Source: Planctomycetota bacterium (GTDB taxonomy: Bacteria; Planctomycetota; UBA1135; UBA2386). Taken from it: a DNA stretch of 64,000 nt. The position numbers and the translations under genes were made by a program. The stretch lies in contig JADJWQ010000001.1 of the NCBI GenBank assembly GCA_016716265.1, positions 62,001 through 126,000 of the forward strand. Reading direction: 5' to 3'. The notes under the pieces were generated by a model. It made no database searches, was not told where the DNA came from, and was given only the letters and a program-made list of their open reading frames with translations. Positions 1 through 6,272 of this stretch are shown here, in pieces (the first letter of the stretch is position 1; each line of letters starts with the position of its first letter).

Positions 1-189
1 GCGCATCGACCGCGAGCTCGACGCGATCAGCACCTCGGAGCGCTCGCGGAACGCGCGCGTCGCGTGCGGGCCGAGCGACAGCTGCAGGAACGCGACCATG
101 CCGAGCCCGACCAGCGCGAGCCCGAGGCACAGCTTCCAGGCGAGCGGCAGCCGCCCGCGCCGCAGGTCGGCGAGCGCCTCAATGACCAT
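1..189 (-). CDS. N-terminus of a membrane-anchored protein, probably a sensor (partial)
   Basis: Only the first 63 codons are in the window. The ATG overlaps the stop region of the upstream substrate-binding protein gene by 11 bases, so the two are probably co-translated. After a basic start (LADLRRGRLPLAWK) there is one hydrophobic segment at about residues 19-38, then a polar stretch predicted to lie outside the membrane. This layout is usual for a periplasmic-sensing histidine kinase or similar receptor. Substrate-binding proteins of the PF04392 type are often encoded next to such sensors, but the diagnostic domains are beyond the window, so the role is inferred. Confidence 0.6.
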   Translation of the reverse strand, partial: MVIEALADLRRGRLPLAWKLCLGLALVGLGMVAFLQLSLGPHATRAFRERSEVLIASSSRSMR

Positions 190-1195
190 CGCCGACCTCC
201 GGCTCGAGGATCTGGTCGGCGACGACGATCAGCGCCAGCGGCGCCTCGTAGCCGGAGCGCCGCGCGGCACCGAGGTTCACGACGACCTGGAAGCCGCGCA
301 TCGTGTCGACCGGGATCGTCGCGGGATCGCGTCCGTGCTCGAGGATGTCGAGCGCGAGCACGACCGCCCGCTCGCCGAGCAGCTCGTAGTCGACCAGCAC
401 GCCGGCGACCGCGTCGGTCGACACCGCGCGCAGGCTCGACGACACCAGCGGCACGCGCGCCGGTGCGGTGCGGGCGGTGACGGCGTCGAGGTGCTCGTAG
501 ACGGTGAAGTCGATCGGGATCCACAGCGCGTCGATGCGCTGCTCGAGCAGGCGCGCGGTCGCCGCGTCGAGCTCGTCGGGGGAGTCGATCACCTCCTCGA
601 CGAGCGCGAGCCGCGGCGCCGGCTCCGCCGCGATCATGCGCTGCACGCCGACGACCTCTGCCGCGCTGACGACCCCCGACGCGCGCGACCGCAGCACGCC
701 GAGCCGATGCAGCCCCGGCACCGCGAGCCGGAACACGCGCAGCAGCGTGTCGGGCGCGATCCAGTTGCTGTTCCCCGCGATGCGCGTCCCCGATCCGTTC
801 CAGTCGTCGACCACGCCGGACTCGACCGGGTTCGTCACCGCCGTGAACACCACCGGCGCGCGCGGCGGGTGCGCGCGCGCGACCAGCGCCGCCTGCGTGC
901 CCATCGCGAACACCAGGTCGACGCCACCGTCGTCGAACGCCCGCAGCGCCGCGGCCCCGCGCTCGGCGTCCTGCTCGGCGCGCTCGACCTGCAGGTGGTA
1001 GTCGCGGCCGCGCACGTCGAGCGCCGCGCGGATCCCCCGCAGCGCCTCGACGTCGTTCGGCGAGTCGTGCCAGAACAGCACCCCGAACCGCCACGGCGTC
1101 TCGCCCTGCGCCGCCAGCGGCCTGGTCGCGAGCAGGATCGAGCCGAGCAGGACCGCACCGAGCAGAATCGACCGGGGAAGGGCAGCGCGTCGCAT
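179..1195 (-). CDS. ABC-type substrate-binding protein (PF04392-like), exported
   Basis: The 338-residue product has a clear signal peptide: MRRAALPR, a hydrophobic core, then an Ala-rich end near residue 29 (PLAAQG). The mature part reads like the PF04392 ABC_sub_bind fold, with two Rossmann-like lobes containing segments such as VDLVFAMGTQAALVA and APVVFTAVTNPVESG, the latter typical of this family. No permease or ATPase gene lies beside it. Instead the next gene encodes a membrane protein and overlaps its 3' end, so the protein may feed a ligand signal to a receptor rather than to a transporter. Family assignment is fairly secure; the ligand is unknown. Confidence 0.75.
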   Translation of the reverse strand: MRRAALPRSILLGAVLLGSILLATRPLAAQGETPWRFGVLFWHDSPNDVEALRGIRAALDVRGRDYHLQVERAEQDAERGAAALRAFDDGGVDLVFAMGTQAALVARAHPPRAPVVFTAVTNPVESGVVDDWNGSGTRIAGNSNWIAPDTLLRVFRLAVPGLHRLGVLRSRASGVVSAAEVVGVQRMIAAEPAPRLALVEEVIDSPDELDAATARLLEQRIDALWIPIDFTVYEHLDAVTARTAPARVPLVSSSLRAVSTDAVAGVLVDYELLGERAVVLALDILEHGRDPATIPVDTMRGFQVVVNLGAARRSGYEAPLALIVVADQILEPEVGDGH

Positions 1196-1342
1196 CGCGA
1201 CCGCCGAGCGTAGCGGCCGGCCCGCGCGCTCCGCGACCCGTTCGCTGCATGGATCCTCGGAGGCCGGATCAGCGCCTCACCGCTCGGCCTCTCCGCACCC
1301 GAGCGCGCGTCGCAGCGGTCGCGCGGCGATCGGCTGCACGCC

Positions 1343-1567
1343 ATGTGCCCGGGAACCACCGTCGAACGCCGCGCCGAGATCCTCGGCGAGAAGCCCGCGT
1401 TCGCGGGGACCCGCGTCCCGGCGCGGACGCTCGTCGACTACCTGGAGGCCGGGGACCGGATCGACGACTTCCTCGAGGACTATCCCGGCGTCACGCGCGA
1501 TCAGCCGATCGCATTGCTCGAGCCAGCTCGCGACGCATTGCCCGGCGATGCGCGTGCTGATCGATGA
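1343..1567 (+). CDS. DUF433-family antitoxin
   Basis: The 74-residue product matches the small DUF433 family: a leading LGEKPAFAGTRVPARTLVDY segment, an acidic helix (AGDRIDDFLEDYPGVT), then a terminal helix. DUF433 proteins are winged-helix-like antitoxins usually paired with a DUF5615 PIN-like toxin encoded immediately downstream with overlap. The expected partner does start here in the +1 frame, overlapping by 20 bases, but it is broken. The antitoxin reads intact through its conserved core, so it is now probably an orphan. The start at ATG 1343 gives the usual family length. Confidence 0.7.
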   Translation: MCPGTTVERRAEILGEKPAFAGTRVPARTLVDYLEAGDRIDDFLEDYPGVTRDQPIALLEPARDALPGDARADR

Positions 1568-1625
1568 GCGTGTGCTGCGGCGGCCCGCCGTCGTCGCGCT
1601 CGCGCTCCTGTGCCGAGGGTTCCCC
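1548..1625 (+). pseudogene. remnant of a DUF5615 (PIN-like) toxin N-terminus
   Basis: The ATG overlaps the end of the DUF433 gene and the first residues read MRVLIDERVLRR, very like the DUF5615 start MRxLlDExLpxr that carries a catalytic Asp. After about 25 residues the resemblance is lost; the frame stays open but becomes Arg/Pro/Ser-rich noise with no later acidic active-site motifs. I read this as a toxin gene whose 3' part was replaced. The short match limits confidence. Confidence 0.45.
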
Positions 1626-1640
1626 GATGTCGTCGCTGCA

Positions 1641-2099
1641 GGCTTGGTCGGGCAAGACGTAGAGGCCCGCGAACCACGGTCGAGCCGCACCGGCGCGCGA
1701 AGCAGTCAGCAGGTCTTCGCGGTCCGACGTGAAGGCGACCCTGGTCCGGATCTTCCGGTGCACCGGGCGCGTGGGGCGTGGGCTCCGGTGCGTATCCCCG
1801 GCGCGCACGACACCGTCGATTCGGGTCGTGGCGGTGCGGTCGGCGACGCCGTGACCCGTTCGAGCGCGCAGGCGCCGCGCGGCACCGCGGCCTCGCGCAG
1901 AGCGTCGAGTTCATCCCGTCCACCACCAAGCCGAGCCGGAGAGTCACCGGGCTGTAGCAACCCTTTCACCGGACGGCTCGGCCCTGCGCCGCTCGCTCGA
2001 AGAGTGGGTCCCGCCCGACCCCGATCCACCGGGCCGCAGCGGCCACCACTCGGCGTGCACATGCACAAGAACAACTCACGCAGGCACTTGCGACCGAGT
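1641..2099. other. no gene recognised
   Basis: Open frames exist on both strands because of high GC, but none has a plausible start, composition or motif. A minus-strand reading around 1640-1740 (AFTSDREDLL) resembles the acidic motif of PIN-like proteins, too weakly to annotate. Confidence 0.4.
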
Positions 2100-2132
2100 A
2101 TGCAGATCCATGATCTGATTTTGGATCTGCAT
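2100..2132 (+). promoter_or_regulatory. perfect 11-bp palindrome ending in the ATPase start codon
   Basis: The left arm ATGCAGATCCA (2100-2110) and right arm TGGATCTGCAT (2122-2132) are perfect inverted repeats around an 11-base loop. The right arm ends in the first two bases of the ATG of the AAA ATPase gene. Position and symmetry suggest an operator or a 5' RNA hairpin that controls that gene. The stretch is more AT-rich than its surroundings. Confidence 0.55.
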
Positions 2133-3095
2133 GGAACCCCGCTACGTCGCCCGCCAACTCGGCCCGACCGCGCTGCGAGCCCTGTCGACCTTCCCCGCGG
2201 TGCTCGTGACCGGCCCTCGGCAGTCCGGCAAGACCACGCTGCTGCGCCATCTGCTGTCCGGCAGCCATCGCTTCGTGTCGCTGGAGCAGCCCTTCGTGCG
2301 AGACTAGCCCGGGTGATCTACGAGATCCCGTCGCGAGGTTGCGCAAGTCGCTGGCTGGCGAGGAGTCGAGTCGGTTCCGCGCGCAGGCGTGTTCGTGCGA
2401 CACGTCGAGCGCGGGTTCGGCTCGATGACGACGCCAGCCAGCGTCTTGCGTGACCGCAGCCGGGATCTCGTAGATCATCCGGGCTAGGCGAGCGCCGACC
2501 CCAACGCCTTTCTCGACCTGCACCCACCTCCCGTTCTGCTCGACGAGATCCAGTACGTGCCGGAGCTCCTGCACGCCATCAAGGACCGGGTCGACGCCGA
2601 CCGCACGCCGGGACGCTTCGCGCTGACCGGCTCGCAGGGCTTCTCGTTGATGCAGGGTGTCAGTCAGACGCTCGCCGGACGGATCGCGGTCCTCGACCTC
2701 CTGCCGTTGTCGGTCGCCGAGGCAACCCACCGCCCCCCCGCGACGATCGACGAGGTGCTGGACGACGTGTTCGCGGATCCCGGGTCCGATCGGATCGAAC
2801 ACGGCGGCGTCGAGGCGACGGACTGGTTGCTCCGCGGCGGCTACCCCGAGCTGCGGCTCCAACCCGAGGTCCACCGGACGCTGTGGCTGTCGAGCTACGT
2901 GCAGATCTACCTGTAGCGTGACGTACGCGAACTGGTCCAGGTCGGCGACCTCGACCAGTTCGCGCGCTTCGTGCGATTCGTCGCCGGCCGCCCGGGCAGC
3001 CTGCTCGGCCTCGAGGAACTCGGCCGTGAGGCCGGCGTGACCACGCGACGGTGGCTGGCGCTGCCGCAGGCGGGCCACCTCGCACCGCTGCTGCC
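2131..3095 (+). pseudogene. AAA ATPase / DUF4143 protein, copy 1 (broken)
   Basis: The first 58 codons encode the N-terminus of an ATPase with Walker A GPRQSGKTTLL at about residues 29-39. A TAG at 2305 then ends the frame where a 184-bp foldback element begins. Beyond the element the same frame resumes with SADPNAFLD, a Walker B-like LLDEIQYVPELL and FALTGSQGFSLM, then the LLPLSVAEA and WLLRGGYPEL motifs typical of these ATPases. A second in-frame TAG at 2914 replaces the usual Glu in YLxRDVREL. The DUF4143 C-terminal domain stops near 3095 and unrelated sequence follows. Such ATPases (also called archaeal-type or ATPase_2-like) have no settled role. This copy cannot make a full protein. Confidence 0.75.
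2304..2487. mobile_element. foldback MITE with CTAG termini (element 1)
   Basis: A 184-bp insert interrupts the ATPase gene. Its ends (2304-2330 and 2461-2487) are 27-bp inverted repeats with one mismatch, each beginning with CTAG. The interior is also an imperfect palindrome (for example CGCTGGCTGGCG near one end and its complement near the other), so the whole element could fold into one long hairpin. CTAG at both edges is what an IS630/Tc1-type transposase would leave when it duplicates TA inside a CTAG target. It has no coding capacity, so it would need a transposase supplied in trans. Confidence 0.75.
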
Positions 3096-3450
3096 CCCGA
3101 CCATCGGCACGACGCTCGCGATCGATGCGGCGAGCCCCGCGGACGCGGGGCTTCCATACCGGATGGCGTGCGCGGCCGGCACGACACTCGGTATCACGCT
3201 GCTCGACCAGCGGGTCGTCCCGCGGAACGCCGATCCGGTCTTCGTCGAGTCGATGACGCTCGGCACCCCCCTGTTCCGCAGCACGCTCGGGGCCCTCGAC
3301 GGCAACGGCCAGGCGACCGGATGCATGGTGATCCCGAACCTGCCGCCGCGGATCGGGCTACAGCTGCACACCGCGCTGGTCGTGCTCGACCCCGCTGCAC
3401 CCAGCCTGGTGCGGCGCGTGTCGCGCCCGGTCGCGATCCCGTTCCGGTGA
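3096..3450 (+). pseudogene. C-terminal module of a secreted planctomycete-type protein, fused to the ATPase remnant
   Basis: Immediately after the DUF4143 homology ends, the open frame continues with a different protein. It has LGITLLDQRVVPRNAD, then TPLFRSTLGALDGNGQAT, then a stretch ending LHTALVVLD. This pattern resembles the C-terminal module found on many secreted proteins of this bacterial group. It has no start or signal peptide of its own. The join is in frame, so an open frame runs from the ATPase remnant into the module. It most likely arose by deletion joining two unrelated genes. Confidence 0.6.
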
Positions 3451-3574
3451 CAGTCCGAGGCCCCCGCCGTCGGCCACGGCCATGCCCCCGTCTCGGCCGG
3501 GATTCCGGACCGCACGGTTCTTCGCCAGCCGCCGCGAGGCGGCTAGCCTGTCGACCGTCCGACCCCGACATCCC

Positions 3575-3877
3575 GTGAACACCCTGTCGACAGACCTCGA
3601 CGATGACGCGGCACAGCCGTACTTCGTCTGGGACGTCCCCATGACGGTCGGCGAGCTGAAGCGACTCCTCCGCGACCCCGACGACAGCGTCCGGGCGCTA
3701 TGGATCGCGCGCGTGATGCGCGAAGCGCGCTACGACGACGTTTGGAAGCTCCTCTCGCTCGAGGAGGTCCTGACCTGGTTCCCGCGCGCGCAGCGACACC
3801 TCGGACGGTCGCGCCGCTTCTGGGAGTTCCTGATCGGGGAATGGAGGCGACGTGGGCTCGTCGCAGAGCCGGCTTAG
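3575..3877 (+). CDS. small partner protein upstream of the AbiEii-type toxin, probable antitoxin
   Basis: The GTG start gives about 100 residues; the frame opens earlier, but the upstream translation is low-complexity noise. The core is distinctive: PYFVWDVPMTVGELKRLL, then a helical stretch (LWIARVMREARYDDVWKLLS), then WFPRAQRHLGRSRRFWEFLI. Similar small proteins sit directly before AbiEii nucleotidyltransferase genes in many genomes, and the gene overlaps the nucleotidyltransferase start by 26 bases. I infer an antitoxin or regulator of the toxin; there is no recognisable winged helix of the classical AbiEi kind. Codon use and frame look intact. Confidence 0.65.
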   Translation: MNTLSTDLDDDAAQPYFVWDVPMTVGELKRLLRDPDDSVRALWIARVMREARYDDVWKLLSLEEVLTWFPRAQRHLGRSRRFWEFLIGEWRRRGLVAEPA

Positions 3878-4514
3878 CCCCCTGCAGCGCGAGCTGCTCG
3901 ACGCGTTCTTCGCGCTGGAGCAGAAGTTCGCGCTCACCGGCGGATCCGCGCTCGGCGGCTTCCACCTCGGCCATCGGGAGAGTCTCGACCTCGACCTGTT
4001 CTCGCACGAACCTGCGGACCTCGACCAGGCGACGAGCGTGCTCGGCACCGCGGCCCGGCGGATCGGCGCGACCGTCGAGTCGCAGGTCTCGTATCCGGAG
4101 TTCCGCCGACTCCTGGTGCGGCGTGGCCCGGAGTCGACGCTGGTCGATCTCGTGATCGACCGCGCCCCGGAGATCGATGATCAGAAGCTCGTGGTCGGAC
4201 GCATCCGGATCGACTCGATGCGTGAGATCGCGGCAAACAAGGTCTGCACACTGATCGGACGCGCCGAGATCCGCGACCTGATCGACCTGCGTGCGTTGAT
4301 CGAAGCCGGGATCGACCTCGAGTCGGCGATCACCGACGCGCGGCGCAAGGACGGCGGGGTGAACGCTGCGACCCTGGCCTGGCTTCTCGGTGACCTCCGG
4401 ATCCCGGCCGACGCCCGCCTCCCGGGTTCAGTCGATCCGGTCGAGCTGGACCGATTCCGCGACGGCCTCGTGCAACGGCTGCTCGAGCTCGCGCTGCCGG
4501 ACCGCCGGGAGTGA
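3852..4514 (+). CDS. AbiEii/AbiGii-type nucleotidyltransferase toxin
   Basis: The 220-residue product starts at GTG inside the upstream gene. It has the nucleotidyltransferase signature GGSAL (residues 30-34) followed by the acidic pair in ESLDLDLFS (D46, D48). Then come a hydrophobic strand (VDLVIDRAPE) and the helix around IAANKVCTLIGRAEIRD, common in PF08843. Proteins of this family transfer nucleotides to tRNA or other targets and act as type IV toxins or abortive-infection effectors. The overlap with the small upstream gene supports a toxin-antitoxin operon. All visible motifs are intact, unlike almost every neighbour within 3 kb. Confidence 0.8.
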   Translation: MGSSQSRLSPLQRELLDAFFALEQKFALTGGSALGGFHLGHRESLDLDLFSHEPADLDQATSVLGTAARRIGATVESQVSYPEFRRLLVRRGPESTLVDLVIDRAPEIDDQKLVVGRIRIDSMREIAANKVCTLIGRAEIRDLIDLRALIEAGIDLESAITDARRKDGGVNAATLAWLLGDLRIPADARLPGSVDPVELDRFRDGLVQRLLELALPDRRE

Positions 4515-4889
4515 TGCACCGGCCTTGGGCGGCCGAACAGGCCCACATGCAGCGCGCGCTCGGTGCCCGCGCTGACGTATCGCCCAGCCTCGGTGGGCAT
4601 CGAATCGGCCCTCTCGGCGTGATCCTCGATGCGGACCGCGACGGGGCACCCGAATGGCCGTCGTCCGGCCCGCTCCTGCCCGGATGGACCGTCTCGTCAC
4701 GCGGCGACGACGGCCGCCGCACGCGGGGATCGCCTGGTCGCTATCGTCGTCGCGCACCGACGGCTCGCCGAGGTCGACGCGACGCCCGATTCACCGGGCC
4801 GTCCTCAGGGCAACGCCGCCCGGCAGGCGCGGGCGATCGCCGACCTCGATCGGCACCGCGACACCCTCGTCCAGCGGGAACGCGACTGC
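4515..4889. other. no gene recognised
   Basis: This spacer after the nucleotidyltransferase has open frames on both strands but no motif, start or ribosome binding site that I can support. It leads into a minus-strand gene fragment and then a second decayed ATPase. Confidence 0.4.
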
Positions 4890-5205
4890 CGGCCGACCAG
4901 CCGGACCGACACGGCGCCGGGATCGTGCGCGCGGCCGGTGATCAGGCTCGTGGCCCAGAGGCCGAACCGCGCGTCGAGTGCCGGGCCGAGCAGCCCCGCC
5001 TCGGGGCCCGCGCGGGTCGACGCCAGGGCCTCCTGCCGATCGAACTCGAGCTCCAGCTCGGGCATGCCGTCGAGGTCCGCAGCGCAGATCACCCCGGAGA
5101 GTGTGGTCGTCCGCACCGCGCTGCCGCCGGGGACACGCAGCTCGTTGACGTCATTCCATCGCGGCAGGACCTGCGGCAGTCGCGGCCCTTCGAGGCGCGC
5201 AGGGA
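4890..5205 (-). pseudogene. fragment of a secreted protein C-terminal domain
   Basis: On the minus strand the translation reads NDVNELRVPGGSAVRTTTLS, CAADLDGMPELELEFDRQ and FGLWATSLITG, ending near VSVRLVG. The DLDG-x-PELELEFDR pattern resembles repeat or capping modules of secreted proteins in this group that state a 'DGDG' acidic loop followed by a beta strand. Here one or two residues of the loop appear missing and there is no start, signal peptide or clean stop. I treat it as a transferred or truncated gene end; the exact family is not identified. Confidence 0.4.
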
Positions 5206-5213
5206 TGGGCAAG

Positions 5214-6099
5214 CGCGGACCCGGACACCGTTCTCGACCGGCACCCACATCCCTTGCTGCTCGACGAGATCCAGTGCGTGCCGGAGCTCCTGCACACCAG
5301 AAGAGGGACCGGGTCGAAGCCGACCGCTCGCCGGGACGCATCGCCCTGACCGGCTCGCTGGCATTGGTGTTGATGCAGGGTGCCGGTCAGACGCTCGGCC
5401 GACGGATCGCGGTGCTCGACCTCCTGCCGTTGTCGGTCGCCGAGGCAACCCACCGACCCCCGCGACGATCGACGAGTTGCTGCACCAAGTGCTCACGGAT
5501 CCGGGTTCCGGTCGTACCGACCAGGGCGGCATCGAGGCGAGGTACTCGTCGCTCTGCGGCGGCGACCTCGACTCGCGGCTCCAACCCGAGGTCGACCGGA
5601 CGCTGTGGCTGTCGAGCTGCGGGCAAACCTACCTGCAGCGTGGCGTGCGCGAGCTGGTCCAGATCGACGACCTCGGCCAGCTTCGCGCGCTTCGTTCGCT
5701 CTGTGGCCAGCCGCTCTGGCAGGAGCCTCAACCTCGCGGAGCCAGGCCGCCAGGCAGGCGCGACGGTGGCCGTCGGTGCCGCACGCGAGCCACCTCGCAC
5801 TGCTGCAGCCCTTTTTCCGCGAGAACCTGGGAGAGCGGCTGCGCAACAGCCCGAAGCTCCACCTGCTCGATCCCGGCCTCCATGCCTCCCTGCTCGGGCT
5901 GCACGGCGGAGAGCCGCTGCGGCATGGACCGAGCTTGGGTGCCATGCTCGAGAGCGCCGTGGTCGGCGAGTGGCGCAAGGCCTTCGTGCACCGCGGCGAG
6001 CCGGGCGAGCTCCGCGGCAAGGACATCTCGTGGACGCTGGCGTTCGCTTCGGAGTCGCTGGCCGACATGGTCGGGCCTCCCGACGCCAGGCCGGCGTGA
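5214..6099 (+). pseudogene. AAA ATPase / DUF4143 protein, copy 2 (multiple frameshifts)
   Basis: This is a diverged paralogue of the ATPase at 2131-3095. The frame first reads ADPDTVLDRHP then LLLDEIQCVPELLHT, shifts, resumes with VLDLLPLSVAEATHR, shifts again and breaks repeatedly. The N-terminal Walker A part is absent. The C-terminal DUF4143 domain that copy 1 lost is preserved here: LQPFFRENLGERLRNSPK, LHLLDPGLHASLLG and LGAMLESAVVGEWRK. The two copies align up to a point in copy 1 near 3095. Together they cover a full gene, but neither is intact. Confidence 0.7.
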
Positions 6100-6272
6100 T
6101 CCGCGTCCCGCGCGGCGCCGAGCCGCCTCGCCGGGCCGGCGACGAGGCGCGGAACACGGATGCCGGCGCCCTCGACCGGTCACGGGGGATTCCTGCGGAC
6201 GCGACGCGCGAAAACACCGCCGCGTTGGAACCCGCGCCAGTGTCTCGACCGCTCCCTCACCGCCGGCCCACG

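Noticed and set aside
1491..1808. minus-strand frame with AFTSDREDLL, like a PIN-type motif
   Set aside because: Match is short, in the opposite direction to the antitoxin, with no start or other acidic motif.
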